A stretch of DNA of 64,000 nt from Oxalobacteraceae bacterium (GTDB lineage: Bacteria > Pseudomonadota > Gammaproteobacteria > Burkholderiales > Burkholderiaceae_D), in the NCBI GenBank assembly GCA_027484285.1, contig JAIXTG010000200.1, forward strand, positions 1 through 64,000, given 5' to 3'. The notes under the pieces are model-generated. The model worked only from the letters and a program-made list of their open reading frames with translations, did not search any database and was not told the origin of the DNA. Position numbers and translations under genes: made by a program. This document shows, piece after piece, positions 8,253-16,600 of the stretch (position 1 is its first letter; every line of letters starts with the position of its first letter).

Positions 8253-8767
8253 ACCGTGCCCTCCACGAATTCAGCCATCCGGTTCATCCAACCGGCGGCA
8301 AAGGCCGATTGCTTCGGGTCGTTGGTGATCAGCCGACCGAGGTGACGCAAGCGCTGCCCCAGCACCTTGCCGCAGAGCACACCTTGGTCAACAGCAGCCA
8401 GTGCGGCGCGGGTCTTGGGACCGATGACGCCGTCGGCCGTAACACCGAGCGCCGTCTGCAGCCACTGCACCGTCCGCTTCGGCCCGGAATGCACACCGGA
8501 ATCGACCAGCAGGTGCAGCAGCGCCGGATGCGTGATGGTCTCGAACCCAGGGCCGGTGATGTACTGCTGGCGGTAGATGGCACGGGCTTCGGGTTCCGTC
8601 AGCGCCTGCACTTCAGCAGCCGTGGCCGGGCGGCCAAGCTTTCGCCAGCTTCCCAACGTCTGTGCGGTGATGCCGAAGTTCGTCGGCCCGCCCCGGTCGG
8701 CCGGGTGATTCACGTAGCCGCCTTCGCGGCGAAGGATGTCATCCAGAATCTGTTCGATGGTGTTCAT
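8249..8767 (-). CDS. Phage endolysin, glycosyl hydrolase family 108 muramidase
   Basis: The 172-aa protein has the GH108 active-site signature REGGYVNHPADRGGPTNFG beginning at residue 14, with Glu15 as the catalytic acid, and a C-terminal peptidoglycan-binding domain (GVTADGVIGPKTRAAL). It cleaves the glycan backbone of peptidoglycan at the end of the phage cycle. The open frame extends further upstream, but the chosen ATG has a good site (AAGGAG) and overlaps the stop of the LydA-type holin by 4 nt. No signal peptide is seen, so export relies on holin. Confidence 0.92.
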   Translation of the reverse strand: MNTIEQILDDILRREGGYVNHPADRGGPTNFGITAQTLGSWRKLGRPATAAEVQALTEPEARAIYRQQYITGPGFETITHPALLHLLVDSGVHSGPKRTVQWLQTALGVTADGVIGPKTRAALAAVDQGVLCGKVLGQRLRHLGRLITNDPKQSAFAAGWMNRMAEFVEGTV

Positions 8768-9081
8768 GACCGCTCCTTGCCCAGACGCGTCTGCGCCCAG
8801 CGTTCCAGTTGGTAGATGGCCTGGCTGCCCATGTGGCCGGAGATACCGACCAGCGCAGCGGTGACTAGGGGATTGAACTGCGCGGCCTCGCACAGCCAGA
8901 AGGTGATGAGGCCAGCGAAAGCGGAGGTGGCGATCTCGCCGATGAGTTCAACCACGTTGAAGGCACGGGTCTCACCGGATTTGACCTTGCGGTAGAAATT
9001 GACCAGGCCACCCCAGGCGGCCAGGCCCGTCACCCACAGGTAGGTGATCAGGCCGTAGGTCGAAGGATCTTTTTCGGGCAC
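8764..9081 (-). CDS. LydA-like phage holin (holin superfamily III)
   Basis: A 105-aa membrane protein with three hydrophobic stretches (LITYLWVTGLAAWGGLV, ELIGEIATSAFAGLITFWL, NPLVTAALVGISGHMG) and a charged tail, matching the LydA/phage_holin_3_3 family. The start is a GTG with AAGGAGG eight bases upstream; the longer frame upstream is a shadow of the tail gene. It begins a three-gene lysis cassette with 4-nt overlaps. Having two holin-like genes around one endolysin suggests a holin and antiholin pair. Confidence 0.8.
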   Translation of the reverse strand: MPEKDPSTYGLITYLWVTGLAAWGGLVNFYRKVKSGETRAFNVVELIGEIATSAFAGLITFWLCEAAQFNPLVTAALVGISGHMGSQAIYQLERWAQTRLGKERS

Positions 9082-9091
9082 GGTGGCCTCC

Positions 9092-10150
9092 TTACTCAGA
9101 TTGGGTGATGGGAACGGGAGCGGCGGTGAATCGCTCGCACTCGACCTGCGTCGTGTAGCCCTGGGCACTGAGGCGGTGCTCGACACGCTTGATGCGCCAG
9201 TCTGTGGGGATACCCGGGCGCAGGGAGAGCGACAGCCGTCCCTCGGCGGCGAGCCTCGGATCACCGGGTAGGCTGAACGAGAGTTCGCCCTGCCCACGCT
9301 CCCCAGTGTTCTTGCGGGTAGCAGCCGCTGCCTTGGCTTCCGCTTCGGTGGCGTGGACGTAGCGGATTTCCTCGAAGGGCGGCGATCCAGTGGTCACTTC
9401 CCGGCGCTCGCCTTTCTCGAAGTCCCACCAATATGCCTTGGTGCCGCCGGTGGCTGTCGTCGGTGGTTTTTGCGTATCGCCATCGCTGGTCGAGCCGCTG
9501 CCGCCGGGTTTGCGCGCCGAGTGCCGATAGCGCCACTCCGCCAGATCACTCGCTGTGAGCTTGATCGTTGGCATCACCTGCCCGGTGATGGTCTTGATCG
9601 CCCCCTGCTTGGCCAGCACGAGAAACCCCGCCACGGGTTTGGCCACGGCATCGTGCTTGGCGGCCAGGCGCGTGAGCAGCGCCATGTCCGACTCGGCGGT
9701 CTGATCCAGATGCGGGATCGCGATGGTGCCCAGCTCCGGATCAATCTTGGCCTGATAGCGGTGCTCACCAGCGATGGTCTCGACCAGTTGGCCAAGCGTC
9801 GTCGCATCCCAGGAGCGGGTCTTGGGACTGCGAAACGGCCCGACCATATCGGCGGCCTTGGCCGACACCGTCAGCGTGGCCGGCGGCGAGCGGATCTCGA
9901 CCTCATCGACGATGAAACGCCCCAAGGACACAAGCCGGGTTTCGGCATAGCCCAGCGACACAGTCAGCACCGTACCGATGCGCGGCAGCTCAGCAATCGC
10001 GCCGTCCTCACGGCGACGATCATCGAGGGTCAGTTTCAATTCATCGGACTGGATGCCGGCTTCGTCGGTCACGACCAGTTCGATCAGCCGGTCGCGGATG
10101 GCAGCGGTGATCTCTTGGGTGCCGGCGTAAATGCGGAACAGTGGTTGCAT
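9092..10150 (-). CDS. D: Phage late control protein D, tail hub
   Basis: The 352-aa protein matches P2 gpD: an N-terminal beta-rich region (PLFRIYAGTQEITAAIRDRLIELVV at the start), the conserved LTVSAKAADMVGPFRSPKTRSW region near 95-115 and an OB/lysM-like later half. gpD forms the hub at the base of the tail tube to which the spike (V) attaches. A variable linker rich in Gly, Ser and Thr lies around 215-240. It follows gpX and gpU in the standard P2 order. Confidence 0.9.
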   Translation of the reverse strand: MQPLFRIYAGTQEITAAIRDRLIELVVTDEAGIQSDELKLTLDDRRREDGAIAELPRIGTVLTVSLGYAETRLVSLGRFIVDEVEIRSPPATLTVSAKAADMVGPFRSPKTRSWDATTLGQLVETIAGEHRYQAKIDPELGTIAIPHLDQTAESDMALLTRLAAKHDAVAKPVAGFLVLAKQGAIKTITGQVMPTIKLTASDLAEWRYRHSARKPGGSGSTSDGDTQKPPTTATGGTKAYWWDFEKGERREVTTGSPPFEEIRYVHATEAEAKAAAATRKNTGERGQGELSFSLPGDPRLAAEGRLSLSLRPGIPTDWRIKRVEHRLSAQGYTTQVECERFTAAPVPITQSE

Positions 10151-10171
10151 GGCCCCCTCCTCGTATTGGGC

Positions 10172-10390
10172 TCACGACCACAGCCGGATCACCGGCGCTT
10201 CAGTCGGCAGCGGCAGATCGGGCAACTCGACCACCAGGCCAGCCACAAGGACCGGGGGTAACTGGGCCAACTGCGGATTGGCTTCGAGCACGGCGGTCAG
10301 TACATCGCTGCGCCCGTAATGCCGCCAGACCAGATCGTCGAGCACATCGCCATCACGGGTGATCACCCGTTTGAAGATCGGCCGGGTCAT
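10172..10390 (-). CDS. X: Phage tail protein X
   Basis: A 72-aa LysM-like protein with the gpX signature DGDVLDDLVWRHYG and a C-terminal VAGLVVELPDLP. In P2 it is an essential tail protein of the baseplate or tube. It overlaps the gpU stop by 4 nt (ATGA) and precedes gpD. Confidence 0.9.
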   Translation of the reverse strand: MTRPIFKRVITRDGDVLDDLVWRHYGRSDVLTAVLEANPQLAQLPPVLVAGLVVELPDLPLPTEAPVIRLWS

Positions 10391-10785
10391 GGCTGATCCT
10401 CCCCATAGGCCTTGAGCTTGATGCGGAACTCGAGCTTCCTGGGCTGACCGTCATCGGCGAACACCGTGCGGGTGTCGCTGATCTCCGTGATCACCCAGCC
10501 CCCCCAGATGCGGCCCAGACCATCGACCAGCTGCAGCGGTTTGCCGACATCGGCCAGCGCCCGCATCGCTTCGACCTGGGCGAGGCCGCCTTTGAAGCTC
10601 GGGTAAATCACGCCATCGAGTTCGATCTCGCCAATGTTGCGTCCGACGAACTGCAGCGCAGGATCGCGGTGGATACGCGCCTGCTCCTGCCAGCGCCAAG
10701 ACTGGTTGAGGGAAAACTTCTGGTAAGCGAGTGTGGCGATTTCAAAACGAAACTCGCCCAGGCCCAACATCACCCGTTCGGCCAT
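10387..10785 (-). CDS. U: Phage tail protein U
   Basis: The 132-aa protein matches P2 gpU, which is involved in tail completion: MLGLGEFRFEIATLAYQ at the start, then RIGRDPALQFVG-like QFVGRNIGEIELDGVIYP. The start ATG is preceded by GGGAGG; the longer upstream frame lies inside the tape measure region in another frame and is rejected. It is followed by gpX with a 4-nt overlap. Confidence 0.9.
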   Translation of the reverse strand: MAERVMLGLGEFRFEIATLAYQKFSLNQSWRWQEQARIHRDPALQFVGRNIGEIELDGVIYPSFKGGLAQVEAMRALADVGKPLQLVDGLGRIWGGWVITEISDTRTVFADDGQPRKLEFRIKLKAYGEDQP

Positions 10786-10807
10786 GGCACACCTCCCAAC
10801 AGAAAAA

Positions 10808-13612
10808 TCAGTCGTACATCGCAGCAGCCGGGCTGCGGGTGGTCTCGCGCACCAGCGCACGCAGGCGCGACTCGATGAGTGCGGCGATCTCGCGTGCATC
10901 CATTCCGGGCGGAGCATTGACCGTGATCGGAGCGGACAGCGAGACACTGGTGTTGCCACGCACAGCCAGTGGTTGCGCCGGCATCGTCACCGGTCTAGCA
11001 CTCGCCACTGACGGACTGCCTGCTGACATCGGCGCGATGCCGACGGGTGCGGTACCGACGGCGGGACTTGGCGCGGTCAGCGAAGCAGTGCCACCGACCG
11101 CTGCCGGACGCGCAGTAGCCGGTGTCGTGGCAGTGGGCGACGCCGGCTTATCGCTACCGAAGAGCGAACCGAACCAGTCGCCGACCTGTTTGCCGGCATT
11201 CATCACCCAGCCGATCTTGCCGGCGATCCAGGCGATGGCTTGCCCGACGGTGGCGGTGATACCCGACCAGAGACCGGTCATGAAATCCGCCACCGGTTGC
11301 CAGGCCGCACTGATGAGGGCCAAAGGGGAGAAAGACACCAGGGCCGTAAAACCCTCAATCACCCACCCCACCAGCGTGCCCACCGCGCGGATCGGCAAGG
11401 TCAGCACCGTGAAAGCTGTGCTCAACACACTGCCGATCACCGACCCGAGAGACTGGCCGGAGGCGGACAGGCTGTTGAACTCCTCCGTGGAGAGTGTCAC
11501 TGGCGCGAGCAAAGCCCCGATCCAGCCCACCACCCGGCTCACGCCATCGGCGATGAAACCGAACACGGAAGCCATCGCCTGGCCAATCGGCGCCAGCGGT
11601 GCCAATGCCGTGGAAAGGCTGCTGATCGCTGGCTGCACGGCTGACCGGATGCCTTCGAACACACCGCCGACGTATGCGGCAATGGGGTCCCAGTATTTGC
11701 GGATCACCAGTGCCAGACCGGCAACCGCCGCACCAATCCCGGCCACGATCCAGGTGATCGGGTTGGCGAGCAGCGCGGCCGTCGTTGCACCAATCGCCGG
11801 CAACATCGACCAAAAAGCCAGCGCCGCCGACTTGATGGGTGCAATCAAACCGAGGGCACCGGTCTGAATACGGGTCCAGGCGACTGACAGAATTCCGGCA
11901 CTCGCCCCTGTCGTGGCTGCCTGCACTTGCAGTAGCGCAAGTCCCGCACGCGCCGACTGAAACGCCACCTGGGCACCCAGGATCGGCCCCTTCACAAACG
12001 TCCAGGCGTAACCCAGCGCAATCGTCGCCACCTTCAGCGCCAGCACGGCACCGGCAGTCCCCACCACCACCTGGGTGACGATAGGAAACCGTTCGGCCAG
12101 ATTGGCCAGGCTGTCGATGGGCGCCATCAGCGCGCCCACCAAGTTGTTCAAGGCCGGCAGCAGCGCATTGCCCACCGTGATGCCCAGCCGGCTCATCTGG
12201 TTCTTGAGGAGCTGCAGGTTGTTCGCGGTGGTGGCCGAGCGTGCTTCGTACTCCTTCTGCATCGAGCCCGCATAGGCGGTCTGATCGGCCACCAGGCCCA
12301 CCGCCTTCTCATAGGTCTCCATCGACCCCACCAGCTTGGCGATGTCGTCGGCGTACTCCATGCCGAACAGATCAGACGGGGTGCCCATCAGATCGGGGGC
12401 GTTTTTGACCTGCTGCAAGAAGGTGGTCAGGGCGCCTTGGGCGTCACGCTGGATCATCTTCTTCATCACCTCAGCAGACAGCCCGATGTCCTGCAGCCCC
12501 TGCTGGAACTTCTCGTTCTGCTTGTCGGCGGTGGCCAACTTCATCAGCAGCGCATTGATGCCGGTAGCCGCCACCTCCGGGGGCGTCTTGAGCGCCAGGA
12601 AGGTGGCCCCGAGGGCATTCAACTGCGCGCCGGACAGGCCGAACAGCTTGGCGGTTGAGCCCGCCCGGTTGGCGATGTTCAGAAGATCGGAAGCCTTGGC
12701 GTCCATGTTGTTGGACAGGTGGTTGATGGCGTCGCCGAGCTTCACCACCTCGTCCTGGGTGAGGCCGAAGATCGAGCGTAGGCCCGTCATCGCCGCACCT
12801 GCCTGTTGACCCGACAGGTCGAAGGCCACGCCCATCTTGGCGGCGTCCTCGGCAAAGCGCAGCAACTCCTCGCGGGCAATACCGGCTTGCCCTGCGGCGG
12901 CAACGATGGCGCCGATACCGTCAGCGGCCATCGGAATGCGCGTCGACATCAAGAGCACATCTTTGGACATCTGCCCGAACTGCTCGGGCGTGTCGAAATT
13001 GACCACCTTCTTGACGTCGGCCATCACCGACTCAAACTGGACCGCTGGTTGCACCAGGCCATAGAGCGCGCCACCCAAGGCCACCGCATCCATCATCTGG
13101 GCGCGGTAGGCGCTGCGGCTCTCCAGGTTGCGGGCCTGCGCCTGTTGCGCCCGGGTCAGAGCTTCGGTGCGGGATCGGAGTGTCTCCAGCTGGCTACCGA
13201 GCCTAGCGGACTCCGCACCCATCGCCCGGGTGTTCACGCCCGTACGCTGCAAAGAGGTGCTCAGTTCATCGACCGCTGCCCGCTGGCGGCGGTAGGCGTC
13301 CTCCGCACGCGTCGCCGCTGCACGGGCACGCTCCAGTTCCTTGGCCTGCTTGGCCGAAGGCTCACCGCCTTGACCAGCGATATTCGCTTCCAGCCCGGAG
13401 ACCTTCTGCTGCGCGGCGCGCATGGCCAGTGCCGCATCCTTGGCCTGGGCGCGCAGGGTCTCCAGCTGCTTGATGCCGGACTGCTTGTTACCCAGTTCGG
13501 CCATCGTGGAGCCTAGCTGGTTCAGCTGGGCCTGGGCACCGCGAACCGCCGACCCGAGCGAGGCCGCCAGCGTGGCGCCGATGCTGATCTGAACGGGATG
13601 CGCTGTGGCCAT
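10808..13612 (-). CDS. T: Phage tail tape measure protein
   Basis: A 934-aa tape measure protein: an N-terminal coiled coil (about 20-170), the conserved TMP core (about 185-500, with MADVKKVVNFDTPEQFGQMS and SGLSGAQLNALGATFLALK-type segments), hydrophobic segments at about 530-680, and a Pro/Ala/Thr-rich tail. It sets tail length and is injected with DNA. Position after gpE/E' is as in P2. From the P2 relation of about 1.5 Angstrom per residue it would specify a tail of roughly 140 nm, which is an inference. Confidence 0.92.
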   Translation of the reverse strand: MATAHPVQISIGATLAASLGSAVRGAQAQLNQLGSTMAELGNKQSGIKQLETLRAQAKDAALAMRAAQQKVSGLEANIAGQGGEPSAKQAKELERARAAATRAEDAYRRQRAAVDELSTSLQRTGVNTRAMGAESARLGSQLETLRSRTEALTRAQQAQARNLESRSAYRAQMMDAVALGGALYGLVQPAVQFESVMADVKKVVNFDTPEQFGQMSKDVLLMSTRIPMAADGIGAIVAAAGQAGIAREELLRFAEDAAKMGVAFDLSGQQAGAAMTGLRSIFGLTQDEVVKLGDAINHLSNNMDAKASDLLNIANRAGSTAKLFGLSGAQLNALGATFLALKTPPEVAATGINALLMKLATADKQNEKFQQGLQDIGLSAEVMKKMIQRDAQGALTTFLQQVKNAPDLMGTPSDLFGMEYADDIAKLVGSMETYEKAVGLVADQTAYAGSMQKEYEARSATTANNLQLLKNQMSRLGITVGNALLPALNNLVGALMAPIDSLANLAERFPIVTQVVVGTAGAVLALKVATIALGYAWTFVKGPILGAQVAFQSARAGLALLQVQAATTGASAGILSVAWTRIQTGALGLIAPIKSAALAFWSMLPAIGATTAALLANPITWIVAGIGAAVAGLALVIRKYWDPIAAYVGGVFEGIRSAVQPAISSLSTALAPLAPIGQAMASVFGFIADGVSRVVGWIGALLAPVTLSTEEFNSLSASGQSLGSVIGSVLSTAFTVLTLPIRAVGTLVGWVIEGFTALVSFSPLALISAAWQPVADFMTGLWSGITATVGQAIAWIAGKIGWVMNAGKQVGDWFGSLFGSDKPASPTATTPATARPAAVGGTASLTAPSPAVGTAPVGIAPMSAGSPSVASARPVTMPAQPLAVRGNTSVSLSAPITVNAPPGMDAREIAALIESRLRALVRETTRSPAAAMYD

Positions 13613-13621
13613 GGGGAAACC

Positions 13622-14013
13622 TCAGGAAGACGGCGAGGCAGACAAGCGCCGCGCCAATGACAAAGCCTCGACCAACTCACTCACCTCCAGGGCAAGTAAC
13701 TCGGATCGAGGCCAGTGGGTGTAGAGGGCGAGCTCCACCACGAGGGCGGAGAGCTCACCCGGATTCACTGCAAAAAACCGCCCAGGACCTTCTGCAGTTG
13801 GGCGTAGTCCTTCATATCGAGCTGATGGATCGCGGCGGGTGGCAGTTCAGCCAGATTGGCGATCAGCCGTATCTCGCGTTCGGCATCCGTGCCGGCCGAC
13901 TTCTGCGCCGCCAGGTGGTCGCCCACGGTGGGACGGCGCAGGGCAATATCGGCAATGGGGACGCCGTCGTGCTCGATGGGAAAATTCAGTTTGATGCGTT
14001 CAGCGGTGTTCAT
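13622..14013 (-). CDS. gpE+E' tail assembly chaperone made by -1 ribosomal frameshift
   Basis: At the end of gpE the minus strand reads T TTT TTG in the zero frame, the same slippery heptamer used by P2 E/E'. Slipping back one base gives a 130-aa fusion: 81 residues of E plus 49 residues in the -1 frame. The added part contains ALYTHWPRSELLALEVSELV, which matches the gpE' family pattern (HWPxSE...LEL.EL). The -1 frame stops 10 bp before the tape measure start. Seen directly: slippery site and a conserved overlapping frame. Frameshift efficiency is unknown. Confidence 0.85.
13765..14013 (-). CDS. E: Phage tail assembly chaperone gpE (zero-frame product)
   Basis: An 82-aa protein of the P2 gpE family (Phage_TAC_7): IKLNFPIEHDGVPIADIALRRPTVGD is the hallmark N-terminal region, and YAQLQKVLGGFLQ ends it. 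It acts as chaperone for the tape measure protein during tail assembly. The last codons contain the slippery run used to make the longer E+E' protein. Confidence 0.9.
   Translation of the reverse strand: MNTAERIKLNFPIEHDGVPIADIALRRPTVGDHLAAQKSAGTDAEREIRLIANLAELPPAAIHQLDMKDYAQLQKVLGGFLQ
13771..13777 (-). other. Slippery heptamer T TTT TTG
   Basis: The minus strand reads TTTTTTG with codon phase T TTT TTG, two codons before the gpE stop (TGA at 13767-13765). It is the classical -1 slippage site for the E/E' pair. Confidence 0.85.
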
Positions 14014-14046
14014 GGGTGGGCTCCTTGTTGTTCATCACGGCATTCA

Positions 14047-14559
14047 TCACAGGCCAATCGCGGCACGAATGGCTTCCATCTGATCGGTACCGTCCACCTT
14101 TCGGACCAGGTTGATGGCGTCGATCTCGATCAGCTCTTCCTCGTCAATGGTCAGCTTGTAGTAGCTGGCGGCTAACGAGACCTTGAGGGTGCTTTTGTCG
14201 CCAGGCTTCCAGGTGCCGGCATCGAGCTCTTTCCAGCCACCGCGCAGGTTGACGATGACGGGCTTAGCTTCCGCCCCCTGTGCCTGGATGGCACCCCGGA
14301 TGGTGATTTGCGTCGCGGCGTTGTCGAGCAGTCCGAAGAGCTTGAAGACCTCCGGGTCGTGGTCGGCAATGGTCAGCTCGGCTTCGAGCTTTTCCATACC
14401 GAGGTCGATTTCGACCGGCAGATCCATGCCGCCGGCGCGGTGCTCCTCGGTCTTGAGGGTGAGTTTGGGCAGTTGAATCTCGTCGATGCGTCCGGCGTAG
14501 CCCCGGCCGTCGACGAAGAGGTTCATGTTCTTGAGAACACGCGGCAGTTCGATGGCCAT
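14047..14559 (-). CDS. FII: Phage major tail tube protein
   Basis: The 170-aa protein matches P2 gpFII: PRVLKNMNLFVDGRGYAG at the N-terminus, LPVEIDLGMEKLEAELTI and an acidic-rich C-terminal part (LTIDEEELIEIDAINLVRKVDGTDQ). It forms the inner tube of the contractile tail. It directly follows the sheath gene (one shared base at 14559). Confidence 0.93.
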   Translation of the reverse strand: MAIELPRVLKNMNLFVDGRGYAGRIDEIQLPKLTLKTEEHRAGGMDLPVEIDLGMEKLEAELTIADHDPEVFKLFGLLDNAATQITIRGAIQAQGAEAKPVIVNLRGGWKELDAGTWKPGDKSTLKVSLAASYYKLTIDEEELIEIDAINLVRKVDGTDQMEAIRAAIGL

Positions 14560-15749
14560 TACAGAATCTCCTCGAGATAGTCATCGACCAGGTGCGAGCG
14601 GAAGATGATGTGCTCGGCCGGGTACGGCGGGGTGAAGTCGAAGTTGAAGTAAATCTTCCCGTCCTGGATGGACTGGGGCGAATTGAGGTCCGGATCGGCC
14701 CAGCACTTGCCTCCGAGAATCGCGCCCTGGGCTTTGAGTTGGCGCAGGTAGGCGTTGACGCCTTCGGTGACTTCCTCGACATAGGTCTTGGTGATGTTGC
14801 GATCCACCGCCCAGAGGTGTGCTCTGAGCAACGACTCGTTGATCATGTCGGCGGTGCGCCGCACCGAAAGGAAGGCCCACTTCGGATCACTTGAACAGGT
14901 GCGGTTGCCCCACAGGCGGTAGCCATCCTCCTGAATGATGGTGGCGACCTCGTTCTCGTTGAGCAGGTTGGCCCGGGCATTCGGGTCACCGAGTGCGAAG
15001 TCCACCGGACGGTGGCTGCCGACGATGCCGTTGATGACGTTGTTCGACGGCGACCACCAAAAACCCCGGTCGTTGTCGATCTTGGCAATCAGGCCAGCGA
15101 CGCGCGCCGACACCGGTTCGGTCACGACTGCGCCGCTCTTCATCACCTTGACGTGCGGATCGACCACGTAGATGCGCGGCGAGCCCCAGTCCTCGCGGTA
15201 GTCGATGGCGGCAGCGTCCGTGGTGTTGGGGCCATCGGCGATGATCACCGCGCGCAGGCGTTCGGCAATGCCCAGCAGTTCCGCCACCACCGGGTTCGCC
15301 AGTTGGCGGGTGTCGTCATCGGGATCAATGGGGCGCTGGTGCGTAAAACCCGGTGCGATGAGGATGCGTGGCGTGACCTTGGCCACCGACTGGGCAGCCA
15401 AGAGCGCCTGCAGGCCAAGGTACTGACCGGCCTCATCAACGCCACCGAGCACGTGGGTCTGTGTCTCGGCCTCGGTCGCCCCTTCGGCCACCCGGATCAC
15501 GACCACCAGCGCACCGGCCTGATCGAAGATGCCGTCAATGGCCATCGGCAAGGTCCCAGTGGCGCCCAGCTTGGCCGCCTCCAGGCGAGAGCCGGCAATC
15601 AGCACCGGCGTGTTCAGGGGAAAGCTGTGCTCATCGGCATCCGGTGCGGTGCCGACAAGCCCGATCACGGAGGATCGGACCGTGCGAATGGGACGTGGGC
15701 CGTTGTCGATTTCAACGACCTCGACCCCGTGAAGAAAGTGATCTGCCAT
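14559..15749 (-). CDS. FI: Phage contractile tail sheath protein
   Basis: A 396-aa sheath protein of the P2 gpFI family: FLHGVEVVEIDNGPRPI near the N-terminus, GLVGTAPDAD, the central LIAPGFTH and SPSNNVINGI motifs, and a conserved C-terminal DLNSPQSIQDGKIYFNFDF segment. The ATG has GGAG upstream; the longer upstream frame is a shadow. It contracts to drive the tube into the cell. Confidence 0.94.
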   Translation of the reverse strand: MADHFLHGVEVVEIDNGPRPIRTVRSSVIGLVGTAPDADEHSFPLNTPVLIAGSRLEAAKLGATGTLPMAIDGIFDQAGALVVVIRVAEGATEAETQTHVLGGVDEAGQYLGLQALLAAQSVAKVTPRILIAPGFTHQRPIDPDDDTRQLANPVVAELLGIAERLRAVIIADGPNTTDAAAIDYREDWGSPRIYVVDPHVKVMKSGAVVTEPVSARVAGLIAKIDNDRGFWWSPSNNVINGIVGSHRPVDFALGDPNARANLLNENEVATIIQEDGYRLWGNRTCSSDPKWAFLSVRRTADMINESLLRAHLWAVDRNITKTYVEEVTEGVNAYLRQLKAQGAILGGKCWADPDLNSPQSIQDGKIYFNFDFTPPYPAEHIIFRSHLVDDYLEEIL

Positions 15750-15819
15750 GGGTGGGCTCCAGAAGTAAAAAATCCGCCAGCGGCGGATCGGTTGAATGGA
15801 TGGTTGCAGTGCGGCAGGC

Positions 15820-16137
15820 TCAAACGGTGGGCTTGCCCTCATCGGGTTCGATGGCCTTCTCGCAATGGTTCGGATCGAGCCGATCCAGCAGCCGACACAG
15901 CACACAGGCCCAGCGCTTGCCGTCACGCGCGGCCTTGCCGGCGCGGGAACTGAGCGTCTCGTCCTCGTGCCCGCCGAAAGCGGCATTGGCCAGCTGGTCG
16001 TGAGCCACCGCCAGGGTCCAGGCGCGGCGACTGCCGGTCAGGGCAGCGGCCAGCATCCAGAGCGACGCGATCACCGCCGCGATCTGGCACAGCCCCCACA
16101 TCCCGAGCATCGACAGGCGATATTGGATTGCGGCCAT
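15820..16137 (-). CDS. Phage membrane protein of unknown function
   Basis: A 105-aa protein with one clear N-terminal membrane segment (MWGLCQIAAVIASLWMLAAAL, about 12-32) followed by a conserved cytoplasmic-looking AVAHDQLANAAFGGHEDETLSSR segment that I have seen in many temperate phages, often near tail genes. A GTG one codon upstream (16140) is an alternative start; the gene overlaps the stop of the preceding gene. No function can be given. Confidence 0.7.
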   Translation of the reverse strand: MAAIQYRLSMLGMWGLCQIAAVIASLWMLAAALTGSRRAWTLAVAHDQLANAAFGGHEDETLSSRAGKAARDGKRWACVLCRLLDRLDPNHCEKAIEPDEGKPTV

Positions 16138-16589
16138 CACTGCAGCACCTCCTGCACCCGAGCCTCGGTCAAGAGGCCGCTGGCGGCGAGCGCCTGCAGG
16201 CCACCGATGGTCTGGGCATCGGCCAGATTCACCTCTTCAGCGATCTTCAACTTGTCGAGAAACACCTCGACCATGACCTCGGTCTTGGCGGCGGTGTAGA
16301 TCGCGGCCAACTCCTCCATGGTGAAGCGATTCATGAAGGCCAGTTTGGTGATGACCTTCTGGGATGGAGCAGCCACGACCTGGGCTGCTTGTTCCGAAGC
16401 GATGAGGGCCAACACCTCCTCATCGGTTTTGCTGGGGAAGCGCTCAACCGCCTTACCGTCCTGCAGGGCATAGCGCAGGGCCAGTGTCGAGGTGGCTTTG
16501 CTGGGTGCAGGCAAATAGCCCTCCAGCGCCTCGGTGGCGATATCGCGCACCACCCCGTTGTCATGAAATGCAATGTAGAGCTTGGGCAT
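16137..16589 (-). CDS. Phage protein of unknown function, tail region
   Basis: A 150-aa protein starting PKLYIAFHDNGVVRDIATEAL and ending in a helical part ITKLAFMNRFTMEELAAIYTAAKTEV. It has no enzyme motif. It lies between the fibre-like genes and the sheath gene and follows the 448-aa fibre-like protein by 11 bp, a usual place for fibre assembly or baseplate accessory proteins. Confidence 0.7.
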   Translation of the reverse strand: MPKLYIAFHDNGVVRDIATEALEGYLPAPSKATSTLALRYALQDGKAVERFPSKTDEEVLALIASEQAAQVVAAPSQKVITKLAFMNRFTMEELAAIYTAAKTEVMVEVFLDKLKIAEEVNLADAQTIGGLQALAASGLLTEARVQEVLQ

Positions 16590-16600
16590 CGCGGTCTCCT

